Shown one piece after another: positions 35,010 through 45,727 of a stretch of DNA of 64,000 nt. The stretch is from Papio anubis (lineage: Eukaryota; Chordata; Mammalia; Primates; Cercopithecidae). The first letter of the stretch is position 1. Each line of letters starts with the position of its first letter. The stretch is from NCBI RefSeq assembly GCF_008728515.1, contig NC_044977.1, positions 192,623,987 to 192,687,986 on the forward strand, read 5' to 3'. A model generated the notes under the pieces. It made no database searches, had not been told where the DNA came from, and was given only the letters and a program-made list of their open reading frames with translations. A program made the translations under genes and the position numbers.

Positions 35010-35049
35010 AATAGTTTTCATTTTTTATTTTCCCATTCTTTTTTAATAG

Positions 35050-35117
35050 AGAAGAAGTTCGTGCCCCAATTCCTCAAAAGCAGGAAATACTGGTGGAACC
35101 AGAACCATTATTTGGTG
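35050..35117 (+). CDS. UBXN7: UBXN7 coding exon 3 (residues 74-96)
   Basis: Short 68-nt exon. After TTTTAATAG, the first base completes Glu74 and the frame reads EEVRAPIPQKQEILVEPEPL, then FG, the acidic/proline linker after the UBA domain. The donor is G|GTAAGTTC, phase 1. The joins give HTEEEVRA with exon 2 and LFGAPKRR with exon 4, matching the UBXN7 family. A 39-bp tandem duplication lies only 41 nt upstream, in the branch-point zone. Confidence 0.96.
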
Positions 35118-35765
35118 GTAAGTTCACTTTTTTCCCTTAGCTTTATTTGATTTTGTTCTTTAGGATTTTAATCAAACCATCAAAAGATGTGAAGGCTTCC
35201 TAGGAGACTGTTAGAAGTGTAGTGTCAATTCTTACCTTGTTTTTCTATAGTCCTGTCAAGAAGGTTGCACAGTTGACTCATAAAGAGTGAAGCAGATGTT
35301 TCAAATTGATATTTGTTGGAAAAGGCCAAAAGGAGGAATGTTAGCAAGAAGAATTGCTGCCTTGTAATGGGAATGCATAATGATAAAAAGTTCTGATTAT
35401 TTTCCTTTTCTGGATACCTGCTTGACTGCCAAGTCCCTACTCTCTAGATAGGCCATACCTTCTCTCTCAATTTCTAGAAGTGCTAATCCTAATTTGAATG
35501 AAGGGCACCGTAACCCCTAATTCATGTAAAAAATTGGGATATTAGTCTGGATAGAGAATGGTGATAGAGAATGGGACATTTAATCAGATTAATTTATAGT
35601 TAAATAAGCACGTATTTCCCTTTTGTAAACCAAAGAGTTTATGTGTTATTCATGAGTTTATATAGAAAAAATACAAGATGGAATTATAATCTGGTTGGTC
35701 AGACCAAGACAGAAAACTGTATATAGTATATATTGAGAATAATTATGCAGAGAAATACTTTGTGT

Positions 35766-36050
35766 TGAGGTGGCTCACACCTGTAATCCCAGCACTTTGG
35801 GAGGCTGAGGTGGGCAGATCACTCAAGGCCAGGAGTTCGAGACCAGTCTGGCCAACATGTCAAAATCCCATCTCTACTAAAAGTACAAAAATTAGGCATG
35901 GTAGCACATGCCTGTAATCCCAGCTACTTGGGAGACTGAGGCAATGAGAATCACTTAAACCGGAAGGCTGAGGTTGCAGTGAGCCGAGATCGTGCTACTG
36001 CACTGTAGTCTGGGCAGTAGAGTAAGACTCTGTCTCAAATAAATAAATAC
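35766..36050 (+). mobile_element. Alu, 5' end trimmed
   Basis: Starts GAGGTGGCTCACACC; (AAAT)n tail. Confidence 0.92.
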
Positions 36051-36204
36051 AATTGAGTACAAGAGACATAAACTTTTTTCCCTCCAACTTTTTTTTAGGT
36101 TCGGGGTACATGTGCAGGTTTGTTACATGGGTAAATTGCATGTTGCGTGGGTTTGGTGTACAGATTACCACCCAGGTAATGAGCATAGTAGCCAATAGGT
36201 AGCT

Positions 36205-36272
36205 TTTCTGTTTTCTTTTTTTTCTTTTCTTTTCTTTTTTCTTTTCTTTTCTTCCCCTCCCCTTTTCTTTTC
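36205..36272. repeat. (TTTTC)n pyrimidine tract
   Basis: Expanded, interrupted TTTTC run in the reversed tail of the antisense Alu piece that follows. Confidence 0.8.
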
Positions 36273-36397
36273 TTTTATAGACACGGAGTCTTGCTGTGTT
36301 GCTCAGGCTAGTCCCAAACTCCTGGGCTCAAGCAGTCCTCTGGCCTCAACCTCCCAAAGTGCTAGGATTACAGGAGCGAGCCACCATGCCTGGCTTA
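36208..36397 (-). mobile_element. Alu arm inside L1
   Basis: Right-arm-type copy; AGGT(A) L1 sequence resumes at 36398. Confidence 0.85.
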
Positions 36398-37049
36398 TAG
36401 GTATTTTTTCCAATCCTCGCCCTCCATCCTCAAGTAGGCCCTGGTGTCTGTTCCCTTCTTTGTGTCCATGTACGCTCAGTGTTTAGCTCTCTCTTATGAG
36501 AACATGCGGTATTTGGCTTTCTGTTCCTGCATTAATTTACTTAGGATGGTACATATGTAGCCTTCATGGGTAGACTAAGACAGAGGAGGAAATACACATT
36601 GTAACAAAAGAATGAATAAAATTATATGTATGTCTTTTGATTTGATAAAGTACTTTAGTTGAGAGTTTTTATGAGATAAACGTTTTTAACTTGGCAGCTT
36701 TGGTGTTTATTATAGAAAGAAACAAAAGAATATACTGTCTAGATTCAGAAATAAAAGGCAAGAGGAAAGCTGTAAAGTCTGAGTACTGTAGTGTAATGAA
36801 GTGCTTTCTGGCTGTTCAATGCGGATAGTCATTATGCTGTTGATATACCAGATTGCTCATAATTTTACAAATATAAATGCTAGGAATAGATTTGGAGCAA
36901 AAGAGTAATGCCCTTGGAAGCTTTATCTTCTCTTTATTGCAAGGAATAATACAGGATCTTTGAGCAAGTGAAACTATAGGAAGTAAATTCTGTGCTATAT
37001 TGCTTTTGAACAGAGGCAAAAGAATTCCATTTGAAAGTCCCACTTTACT

Positions 37050-37342
37050 CTTTTTTTTTTCTTTTGTATTACAGAGATGGGGTCTCTGTTGCCCAGGCTG
37101 GAATGCGGTGACGCAATCCTAGCTTACTGCAGCCTCACACTCCTGGGCTCAAGAATCCCTCCCACCTCAGCCTTCTGTAGGTGTGTGCCACCACGCCTGG
37201 CTGATTGTTTTGTTTTGTTTGTGGAGACAGGGCATTGTTGTGTTGCCCTGGCTGCTATGGAACTGATCTGAAGCAATCCTGCCACCTTGGCCTTGGCCTA
37301 CCAAAGTACTGGAGTTACGGGCGTGAGCCACCGCACCTGGCC
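37050..37342 (-). mobile_element. AluJ-like
   Basis: Diverged, several small deletions. Confidence 0.88.
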
Positions 37343-37584
37343 ACTTTCTTCCTTTTTTATCTCTGAATTGATGTACAGTAAGGAGGATGCTAAGAATGAC
37401 TTTTTACAGTTAGGAAGTCATTCTTACCTTTTGTTATTAGATGTTATAACTTGAAATGGGTCTTTAGAAACTATTTTCTTAAGGCAGTATTGATTTAAAT
37501 CACTGTTCAGGTGTGGTCTCAGGTCCCTAATACCCTTTCAGGTTGGCTGTAACGTTAAAACAATTTACAATACTAGTACTAAGG

Positions 37585-37900
37585 GTTTGTTTGTTTGTTT
37601 GTTTTTGAGATGGGGTCTTGCTGTGTTGCCCCAGGCTAGAGTGCAGTGGTTGCTCACAGGCGTGATCCCACTAATGATCGGCACGGGAGTTTTGACCTCT
37701 GCTTCCAACCTGGGCAAGTTCACCCCTCCTTAGGCAACCTGGTGGTCCCCCTACTCCCTGGAGATAATTATATTGATGCTGAGCTTAGTGTAGACACCTG
37801 ACTGGCATAGCACACTACAGGCCAGAACTCTTAGGCTCAGGTGATCTTATCTCAGCCTCCTGAGTAGCTGGGATTATAGGCATGCACCATGGTACTGGAC
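37585..37900 (-). pseudogene. RN7SL pseudogene: 7SL RNA pseudogene (antisense)
   Basis: Reading the minus strand from 37900: an Alu-like 5' part is followed by the 7SL-specific S domain, recognisable on the + strand as 'CACCCCTCCTTAGGCAACC', 'GATCGGCACGGGAGTTTTGA' and 'ATCCCACTAATGATCGGC'. Ordinary Alus lack this S domain. The 3' end is followed by a (TTTG)n-type reversed A-rich tail at 37585-37606. Substitutions and a lost upstream promoter mark it as a processed pseudogene. Confidence 0.9.
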
Positions 37901-38066
37901 GTCAAATTATTTGCGTTGTGGTGACATTCAGACTGATAGTTCAGAAACAATGATGAGTCAGACTGTTGGCTTCTTGGTTGAATTCATGCAGTGGCTTCAA
38001 GACTGTACCACTAGATAGTGAATTCTTCACTGCTACATGAAGTTTACAAAAAAATTTAAAAGGCAG

Positions 38067-38345
38067 GGCCAGGTGCAGTGACTCATGCCTGTAATCCCAG
38101 TCCTTTGGGAGGCAACAGTTGAAAAGATCACTTGAAACCAGGAGTTGGAGAGTAGCCCAGACAACATAGGAAGATTCTTATCTCTAAAAAAATAAAAATA
38201 AATTTGTTAGACGTGGTGGCACGTGCCTGTAGTCCTAGTTGGGAGTCTGAGGTGGGAGGATCTCTTGAGCTTAGGAGTTCTAGGCTGCCGTGAACTATGC
38301 ACTGCAGCCTGTGTGACAGAGTGAGACCCTGTCTCTAAAAGAGAA
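38067..38345 (+). mobile_element. AluJ-like
   Basis: GGGCCAGGTGCAGTGACTC start; A-rich linker at 38188-38200 intact. Confidence 0.88.
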
Positions 38346-38348
38346 ATA

Positions 38349-38479
38349 GGACAGATGCAGTGGCATACACCTGTAATCTCAACACTTTGGGAGGCTGAGG
38401 CGGGAGGATTGCTTGAGCCCAGGAGTTTGAGACCAGCCTGGGCAACATATTGAGACCCCAGCTCCAAAAAAAAAAAAAA
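38349..38479 (+). mobile_element. Alu left monomer
   Basis: Single arm with its own A-tail. Confidence 0.87.
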
Positions 38480-38829
38480 GTTAACTGATTTAAAAGCAGT
38501 TTTCTTTAATGATGTTCTTGATGAAGCAGTAAAAATGATTAATTTCATTAAATCTTGACCCTTGAGTACACAGTTTTAAAATATAGTTTGAAATAGTATG
38601 TATGCACAAAGCACTTTGGTATAATGAAGTACTATGATTACCTTAAGGAAAAGCACTTGTGTGATTGTTAGAGTAGGGAGCTTTTTTTCATGGAACATTC
38701 TTTTTACTTGAAAAATCACTGACAAACTATCAGTTTACACTTTGACAGTTGGCATTTTCTTAAAAATGTGAGCTTGTTACTTCAGTACAACTGAGAGTGT
38801 TTGTTATCAGTGATTTTAAAAAAGAGGTT

Positions 38830-39141
38830 TGGCTGGATGTAGAGACTCACACCTGTAGTCCCAACACTTTGGGATTACTTTGGGAGGCCGAGGCGGGAGA
38901 TTTCTTAAGCCTGGGAGTTCCAGACCAGCTTGTGCTACATAGGGAGACCCCCATCTCTACAAAAAAAATTAACAAAAAAATTAGCTGGGCTTGGTGGCAC
39001 ATGCCTGTAGTCCCAGCTATGCAGGAGGCCGAGGGGTGAGAAGATGGCTTGGGCTTTTGAGGTCAAGGCTGCAGTGAGCCATTATTGCACCACTGCACTC
39101 CAACCTACTGGTGACAGAGAGACCTCGTCTCAAAAAAAAAA
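38830..39141 (+). mobile_element. AluJ-like
   Basis: Contains a small duplication of 'ACTTTGGGA' near 38865-38885. Confidence 0.88.
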
Positions 39142-39429
39142 GATAAAATACATTAAAAAAGAACTTTCAGGCAAAAAACAGGATTTTAGAAAAATTTTTG
39201 TACCTACCTTTGTGAGCTTGATACTTTCCCAATACTTGAAGGCTTTCTGATAAGATCAGTGGTGACATGAAACAGATCTTTTAACATGATTTTTAAAATA
39301 CTGTATAATGAAACCATTAATATTTGAAATGTTTCCATTACTCAGTAAACAAGTATTTTTGAATAACCAGTGCATGATACTACAGAGTTGTGCATAGGTA
39401 AAAGATCCATTCAGACTGTGAGATGAATT

Positions 39430-39870
39430 GTATTAGATATTTATTGCTGAGTAAAAAATTGTTCCAAAATTAAACTGCCTGAAAAAAAACAAAAAACAAA
39501 ACAATCTCAGTTTCTTTGGGTCAGTAATCTGGGTGTGGCCTTTGGTTAGGGTCTCCTACAAGGGTGTGGTCAACATGTCAGCTAGGCTACCATTCATCTC
39601 AAAGCCTGAATGGAGGAGGATCTCCTAAACTCATTCTGGTGTCTATTGCCTGGGGGCATCCATTTTACACAGAGCAAATGAGAGCCTGAGAGGGCAGCCC
39701 AAGATGGAAGCCATTCTCTTTTTGTAACCTAATCTGGAAGTGAAATCCCATCAGTCTGCTACATTCTGTTCAATCCTGCCTGTACTCAAGGTATTCACAC
39801 ACAGGGTACGAATACTGGGAGACAGGGAAAATTGGGGGCTGTCTTAGAGACTGCCTACCACATAGTACAG
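39430..39870. repeat. Old medium-reiteration repeat, family not resolved
   Basis: Text such as 'TTTCTTTGGGTCAGTAATCT', 'CAACATGTCAGCTAGGCTAC', 'GAGACTGCCTACCACAT' matches a repeat seen many times in mammalian introns. A related piece is at 17830-17930. Confidence 0.5.
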
Positions 39871-40021
39871 TGGGTTATAATGAAACAGTATGAAAAGCTC
39901 ATTGATAAGATTTCAGATTCCACTTTGCAGCTGTCCTCTAAGAAACTACCATAGGTAAGTATTGGTGTACTATTAAAGAAGAATATCCACAATCATCTAA
40001 GACTTTAAAACACTCCTCGCT

Positions 40022-40294
40022 GCTGGGTATGGTGGCACAGGCATGTAGTCTCAGCTACTCTGGAGGCTGAGGTGGGAGTATGGCTTGAGCCCCAGGAGTT
40101 CTTGGCTGTACGGCCCTATGTTGATTGGGTGTCTGCACTGAGCTCGGAATCAATATGGTGACCTGCTGGCAGTGGAGGACCACCAGATGACCTGAGGAAG
40201 AGGAAACGGAGCAGGTGCAGATGAGTAGTGGAATTGTGCCTTTGAATAGCCACTGCCCTTCAGCTTGGGCAACATAGTGAGACCCCCATCTTTT
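40022..40294 (+). pseudogene. RN7SL pseudogene: 7SL RNA pseudogene (sense)
   Basis: Starts GCTGGGTATGGTGGCACAGG and contains the 7SL S domain ('GATTGGGTGTCTGCACTGAG', 'CAATATGGTGACCT', 'GGACCACCAGATG', 'GGAAACGGAGCAGG') plus the 3' 'TGAATAGCCACTGCCCTTCA'. About 15-20 nt of the GTGAACCGGCCCAGG area are missing. CACTCCTC occurs just before the 5' end and again after the A-rich tail (40307), a short target-site duplication. Confidence 0.9.
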
Positions 40295-41031
40295 AAAACA
40301 AAAAGCCCACTCCTCCCTTTTACAACTGCATGTCTGCATGAGAGTACATTTTAATTTTCTTTCTGTACTTGAACTGAAAGAATAGCAGCAGATCTAAAGG
40401 AATGTAGCAGCAGATCTGAAGATCCAGATGTCTTCTCTGAAGCCAGATACGAACAGCTATGTGGATATGTAAAACAGTGCCACTCTTCTCACGACGTTTT
40501 TTCTCCAGCTGTCCCTCCCCTATGCTGACTTTGAAGCTCCTTCTGAATCTCTTTTAGCTCTTTATAGCTTAGTCTCTTTGACTTCAGTGACCAGTACTTC
40601 TATTATGTGGGCAGTAGAGTGAGGACAAAGGACTGATGTTTGCTTGTGGCAGATGGCTTGGAAGAGCCAGGAGACCACATTGAAAAGGCAGGTAACAGTA
40701 ATAGGCCTAGGGGTAGAGGTGGTGTGGTCTGAGGAGAGGTTTTTGCTTACAAATAGGGTAAATGAATGGAAGACAAATGGGAAGAGGGATATTAGCCCAA
40801 GAAGTAAAAGAAGTTGGGTAGAAGGATAGCAATAAGAGGAACTAGTGAGTATACCCAGATTGGTGCCTTATAGAGAAGGGGGAGGTTGGAAAGGTGATGT
40901 GAAATAATGTGGAATATTGACCAACCTACCTTTGGCAGTTTAAAGGTAGAAGAAAATTACCTTTTATGTGCTACCTTCCTAAAATAATGTACTTTCTTAG
41001 GCAACTATTCTTATTCTAAGATATCCTTGGT

Positions 41032-41336
41032 TTCTTTCTTTCTTTCTTTTTTTTTTTTTTTTTGAGACAGAGTCTTGCTCTGTGGCCCAGGCTGGAGTGC
41101 CGTCATGTGATCTTGGCTCACTGCAAGCTCTGCCTCCCAGGTTCACGCCATTCTCCTGTGTCAGCCTCCCCAGTACCTGGAACTACAGGCGCCGCCACCA
41201 CGCCCAGCTAATTTTTTCTATTTTTTTAATAGAGACGGAGTTTCACCGTCTCAAACTCCCTACCTGGTGATCTGCCCGCCTCGGCCTCCCAAAGTGCTGG
41301 AATTACAGGCGTGAGCCACAGCGCCGCCGAGCCTCC
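41032..41336 (-). mobile_element. AluY-like
   Basis: (CTTT)n reversed tail; ~25-bp deletion before CTCAAACTCCC. Confidence 0.92.
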
Positions 41337-41397
41337 AGCCAGTTTCTTAATTGTTAGAGTTAAAAGGTATCAGATATCCAGTTTTTTTTTTAATTAA

Positions 41398-41541
41398 TTT
41401 TTTTTTTTTTTTTTTTTAAAGAGACAGGGCCTCAGTATGTTGCACAGACTGCACTCGAACTCCTTGGCTCAAGCGATCCTCTCACATCAGCCACCTGGGC
41501 AGCTGGGACTATAGGTGCATGTCTCTGCACCAGGGCCAGAT
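41398..41541 (-). mobile_element. Alu arm
   Basis: Antisense single arm, diverged. Confidence 0.8.
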
Positions 41542-41685
41542 AACTAGTTTTAGAGGCATTCTTTGGCAGGTTCTATTATTCCTGCTAGAAGCCATATACA
41601 TTTAAAATAGGAGCTCTTGATCAAAAATAGTTCCAAGATTGAAAAGTGTGACATTTCTTGCTTTTTCTTGAATAGAAATGAAGAA

Positions 41686-41716
41686 AGGAGGGAGGGAGGA
41701 AGGTAGAGAGGGACAC
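41686..41716. repeat. Purine-rich (GGGA)n tract
   Basis: Thirty-base A/G-only tract with GGGAGGGAGG. Confidence 0.7.
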
Positions 41717-41750
41717 AGAGTGCAATATTTAAATTAAAAATAAAATTCAG

Positions 41751-42062
41751 GCCAGGCTCGGTGGCTCACTCCTGTAATTCCAGCACTTTTAGTGCCGAGG
41801 CAGGTGGATCACTTGCGATCAGGAGTTGGAGACCAGCCTGGCCAACATGGTGATGAAACGCCCTCTCTACTGAAAATACAAAAATTAGCCTGGTGTGGTG
41901 GCACACACCTGTTGTCCCAGCTACTAGGGAGGCTGAGGCAGGAGAATCCCTTGAACCTGGGAGGAGAATCCCATGAATCTGAGCTGAGATCATGCCACTG
42001 TACTCCAGCCTGGGCAACGGAGTGAGACTCTGTCACAATAAATTAATTAATTAACTAATTAA
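41751..42062 (+). mobile_element. Alu
   Basis: (AATT)n tail at 42037-42068; ATTCAGG precedes it and the next copy. Confidence 0.92.
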
Positions 42063-42070
42063 TTAATTCA

Positions 42071-42373
42071 GGCTAGGCGTGGTAGCTCATGCTTGTAATC
42101 CCAGCACTTTGGGAGGCTGAGGTGGGAGGATTCCTTGAGCCCAGGAGTTCCAAACTAGCCTGGGCAACATAGTGACATGCCTGTCTCTTAAAAAACAAAA
42201 CAAAACAAAACTGAATGTAGTGCTGCACACTTGTTTTCCCATCTACTTGGGAGGCTAAGGTAGGAGGATGGCTTGAGCCTAGGAGGTTGGAGTCTGCAGT
42301 GAGCCATGATCACACCACTGCAATCCAGCCTGGGCAACAGAGTGAGACACTGTCTCAAAAAGTAAAAAATAAA
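42071..42373 (+). mobile_element. AluJ-like
   Basis: Follows ATTCAGG, so the pair is stacked at one target. Confidence 0.9.
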
Positions 42374-42908
42374 ACATGACAGTGTATTACAAAATCTCTT
42401 TTCCCAGAGATGATAATGTGATTGTTTAACATAAATACTGATACACATATACACAGGAATCATATGCATATGAATATGTTTTAAACAAAAATGAAGTTTT
42501 TAATATGTTCGGCATTTTTTTGTTGCTCTGTTTTGCCTTTTACTCGGTAGTGCTGGATGTGAATAATTATCCTGTGTAATCATAAACACGAGTTACTGGG
42601 AAATATGTTTTGACACGGGTTAGGGGATTCTATAGTCTCTGTCTAATCTTGATACTAATCATTTCTCAGCAGAGAATTATTCTGGTTACATGCTGGCCAG
42701 CCTTGTCATAAGCCAACTTAATAACTTACCCATATTGAGGGAATCATGAAAAGCCTTTATTTAAAGACTGGGTAATAGACACTCTACAGGGGTAGTAGAA
42801 TACCTTAGGTGGATCTGTTTACTTTTCTGTCATTAAACCATTGTGTACCTGTGAAAAAAAGTTTCCAAAATTAAAAATGTTTTTTGTCTTGACGGTTCTG
42901 CGCGTGTG

Positions 42909-43098
42909 TCCAGTCCCTAAGACACAGTCCTTAAGTCTTATGGTTTAGAGTGTAGAGTTACTGTATCCAATCCCTAAGAAACAGTCCTTCAGTCTTATGG
43001 TTTAGAGTGTCGAGTTACTGTATACAGCAGGGCAGTCGGAGATCGAAGGCTGTAACCCGAACAACAGGGCAGTCAGATCCTGAAGGCTGTAACCTGAA
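42909..43098. repeat. Two adjacent tandem duplications (57 bp and 37 bp)
   Basis: Units 42909-42965 and 42966-43022 share 'CTTATGGTTTAGAGTGT' with about 4 differences. Units 43025-43061 and 43062-43098 share 'CAGGGCAGTC' and 'GAAGGCTGTAACC'. The parent sequence is not a repeat I can name. Confidence 0.85.
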
Positions 43099-43200
43099 TT
43101 GGATATCTGCAGCGTGTGTGTGGCTTCATCTCTACGTGGCGGTGTCCTCAAAATCTTCTTTCTTTCTGACGTCACCACTTGGATATTAAGATAGTAAACT

Positions 43201-43498
43201 TTTTTGTTTTTGAGACGGAGTTTCACTGTTCTTGCCCAGGCTGGAGTACAGTGGCGTGATCTCGGCTCGCTGCAACCTCCGCCTCCCAGATTCAAGTGAT
43301 TCTCCTGCCTCAGCCTCCCAAGTAGCTGGGATTACAGGTGCACGCCATAATACCCAGCTAGTTTTTTGTATTTTTAGTAGAGACAGAGTTTCACCATGTT
43401 GGTTAGGCTGGTCTCGAACTCGACTTCAGGTGATGCACCCGCCTTGGCTTCCCAAAGTGCTAGGATTACAGGAGGCATGAGCTACAGTGCCTGGCCAG
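43201..43498 (-). mobile_element. Alu, stacked 1 of 2
   Basis: AGATAGTAAACT at 43189-43200 and GATAGTAAAGTT at 43499 flank it. Confidence 0.93.
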
Positions 43499-43510
43499 GA
43501 TAGTAAAGTT

Positions 43511-43810
43511 TTTTTTTTTTTTGAGATGGAGTTTCGTTCTTGTTGCCCAGGCTGGAGTGCAGTGGCACAGTGTTGACTTACTGCAACCTCTGTCTCCCAG
43601 GTTCCAGTGATTCTCCTGCCTCAGCCTGGGATTACAGGCAGGCGCTGGGATTACAGGCATGTGCCACCACGCCTGGCTAATTTTTTGTATTTAGTAGAGG
43701 TGGGCGCACCATGTTGGTCAGGCTGGTCTCAAACTCCTGACCTTAGGTGATCTACCCGCCTTGGCCTCCCAAAGTACTGGGATTACAGGCATGAGCCCCC
43801 ATGCCCAGCC
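43511..43810 (-). mobile_element. Alu, stacked 2 of 2
   Basis: GATAGTAAACTT follows at 43811. Contains a repeated 'GGGATTACAGGCA' at 43629-43655. Confidence 0.93.
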
Positions 43811-44002
43811 GATAGTAAACTTTTTACACAAGTTTGATCAAGTCTCTTTTAACTGGGCCTGAATTTTTTCATTTGTAATACAAGGTGGCTGAATGGAAGA
43901 TGTTCAGATTAATTATACATGAATGATTTGAAAGTTTTTAAACTTTTTTATTTTTTGAGGGAAGGCACCATTATGAATCTGAGTGTTTTAAAGCAAGAAA
44001 TA

Positions 44003-44128
44003 CTGCTCGCTTCGGCAGCACATGTACTAAAATTGTACATGTACGAGACAGAGATTAGCATGATACAGAGATTAGCATGGCCCCTGCGCAAGGGTGACAT
44101 GCAGTTCGTGAAGGGTTTCATATTTTTT
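44003..44128 (+). pseudogene. RNU6 pseudogene: U6 snRNA pseudogene
   Basis: Begins CTGCTCGCTTCGGCAGCACA, one base off the U6 5' end, and keeps 'ACTAAAATTG', 'ATTAGCATGGCCCCTGCGCA' and a degraded 3' 'TTCGTGAAGGGTTTCATATT'. The middle holds about 18 extra bases because the AGAGATTAGCAT segment is duplicated (about 44046-44078). An A-rich tail is followed by AAATACT, which also precedes the 5' end, suggesting L1-mediated insertion. No U6 promoter (PSE or TATA) sits upstream, so it is not a functional copy. It lies 94 bp before exon 4. Confidence 0.9.
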
Positions 44129-44221
44129 ATTTAAAAAAATACTTTTAGATGAGGACATTTTTAGAATTAAGTTTCAAAATTAATTTTTAAATTTTTCAAT
44201 TCTGTTTTTTCTCCCCTAAAG

Positions 44222-44287
44222 CTCCTAAAAGACGACGGCCTGCACGTTCAATTTTTGATGGTTTCCGGGATTTTCAGACTGAAACTA
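44222..44287 (+). CDS. UBXN7: UBXN7 coding exon 4 (residues 97-118, basic linker)
   Basis: 66-nt exon after CCCCTAAAG. Two bases complete Ala97, then PKRRRPARSIFDGFRDFQTE and T follow. The KRRRPAR cluster (residues 99-105) is a candidate monopartite nuclear localisation signal, consistent with nuclear work with VCP; that role is inference. The donor is A|GTAGGT, phase 1. A second GT three bases on (GTATCT) would shift the frame, so the first is chosen. The next exon starts TT|CGG, restoring Ile119. Confidence 0.96.
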
Positions 44288-45015
44288 GTAGGTATCTATG
44301 GACCAGTTTATCATCTCCCTCTTCTCTTCCTATTAAAAAGAAAAAGATGATTGCTGTTAGGCCCAATTACTTTAAGTTTTCACCTTATTTAAAAAGTGAA
44401 ATTATGGATCCAGGATGTGATTAACTCTCCCCTGAGCTGAACTGTTCCAAATTCTAACCTATTTGGTTATAGAAAAATAGTAAAGGAGATGGAGATAGTG
44501 TAGGAAATCTGGTAACTGATAAACTTAATTCGTTTGTGAATAAATACTTAAAATGCTTACTATAATAAAATAAACTGATTTCCCTCAGGATCCTGATTTC
44601 TGTCAATGAAAGGAATATATAATGAAAATGGTTATTGTAAGAGATTGAAAAATAGGAGAAAAAGCCATACCACCCAGAGCAGCCTATTAATATTTTGGCT
44701 ACAGTTGTTTGAAATATTTTTGTGTGTAAGTTAGAATGAGAATCTTGGTCTTACAGTTTTAGAGGATCTAGTATTGATTTAGCAATGGAATCCTAGAGAA
44801 AGGACAGTTATGTTAAGAGGATATATGAGAAACCCTTGGACCATGCTTGATTTTGTGGTTTATTTATAATGAGTTCATTGAGGCACAAATAGGTCTTGTA
44901 ACTTTGGAGAGAATTAATGGGGAACCTGAACTGACTCAAGTCATCTGGGGAATCCTGTGTCCTCCCAGTGGAAGGTGACAACAGTGGTCATCATCTCTAC
45001 TGTTAGAATCTTTTT

Positions 45016-45318
45016 ATTTTTTTTTTATTTATTTTTAAGATGGAGGCTCACTGTATCACCCAGGCTGGAGTGTAGTAGTGCAATCTCAGCTCACTGCAAC
45101 CTTTACCTCCCAGGTTCAAACGATTATCTGCCCTCAGTTTCCCGAGTAGCTGGGACTACAGGCTTGTGCCACCACGCCTGGCTAATTTTTGTATTTTTAG
45201 TAGAGACGAGGTTTCACCATGTTGCCCAGGCTGGTCTTGCACTCCTGACCTCAGGTGATCCACACGTCTCAGCCTCCCATAGTGTTGGGATTACAGGCGT
45301 TAGCCACTGTGGCTGGCC
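45016..45318 (-). mobile_element. Alu, full length
   Basis: AGAATCTTT before, AGAGTCTTT after. Confidence 0.92.
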
Positions 45319-45362
45319 CAGAGTCTTTAAAGATTGAGAACATAGCTAAAAACAGCAGACGA

Positions 45363-45658
45363 GGCCGGGCATGGTGGCTCAAGCCTGTAATCCCAGCACT
45401 TTGGGAGGCCGAGACAGGCGGATCACGAGGTCAGGAGATCGAGACCATCCTGGCGAACACGGTGAAACCCCGTCTCTACTAAAAAAATACAAAAAACTAG
45501 CTGGGCGAGGTGGTGGGCACCTGTAATCCCAGCTACTCGGGAGGCTGAGACAGGAGAATGGCGGGAACCCGGGAGGCGGAGCTTGCAGTGAGCTGAGATC
45601 GGGCCACTGCACTCCAGCCTGGGCGACAGAGCGAGACTCCATCTCAAAAAAAAAAACA
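45363..45658 (+). mobile_element. AluY of Old World monkey type
   Basis: GCTCAAGCCTG, AAACTAGCTGGGCGAGGTGG, GAGATCGGGCCACTGC; AAAAACAGCAGA at 45348 and ~45659. Confidence 0.95.
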
Positions 45659-45727
45659 AAAAACAGCAGATGAATTTACATTGCTTTCAGAACTAGATAA
45701 ATGAGGATGAAAGTTTTCCCCTATGCT

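Larger units (their letters stand above)
30556..35049 (+). other. UBXN7: UBXN7 intron 2
   Basis: 4.5-kb intron from GTACGA to TTTTAATAG. It contains a MIR split by an unexplained insert, eight Alu pieces including three stacked antisense Alus that share target-site sequence, a GT/TA microsatellite at 32170-32198, and a 39-bp tandem duplication next to the exon 3 acceptor. 31780-32240, 33500-33900 and 34060-34560 are AT-rich with nothing recognisable. Confidence 0.93.
36085..36555 (-). mobile_element. L1 3' end, split by an Alu
   Basis: Antisense L1 3'UTR: 'GGGGTACATGTGCAGGTTTG' at about 36104, then after an Alu 'TCTGTTCCCTTCTTTGTGTC' and 'GAGAACATGCGGTATTTGGC'. It is older than the L1 in intron 5 and 5'-truncated. 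Confidence 0.8.
35118..44221 (+). other. UBXN7: UBXN7 intron 3
   Basis: 9.1-kb intron. It holds an antisense L1 3' end split by an Alu, two 7SL RNA pseudogenes on opposite strands, about 16 Alu pieces, an older repeat at 39430-39870, a cluster of tandem duplications at 42909-43098 and a U6 snRNA pseudogene 94 bp before exon 4. 35130-35760, 36550-37040, 38480-38825, 39145-39430, 40300-41030 and 42375-42900 show nothing recognisable. Confidence 0.93.

Noticed and set aside
42509..43200. Possible CRISPR-like or satellite array
   Set aside because: Only two units of each duplication, no regular spacers; eukaryotic intron context.
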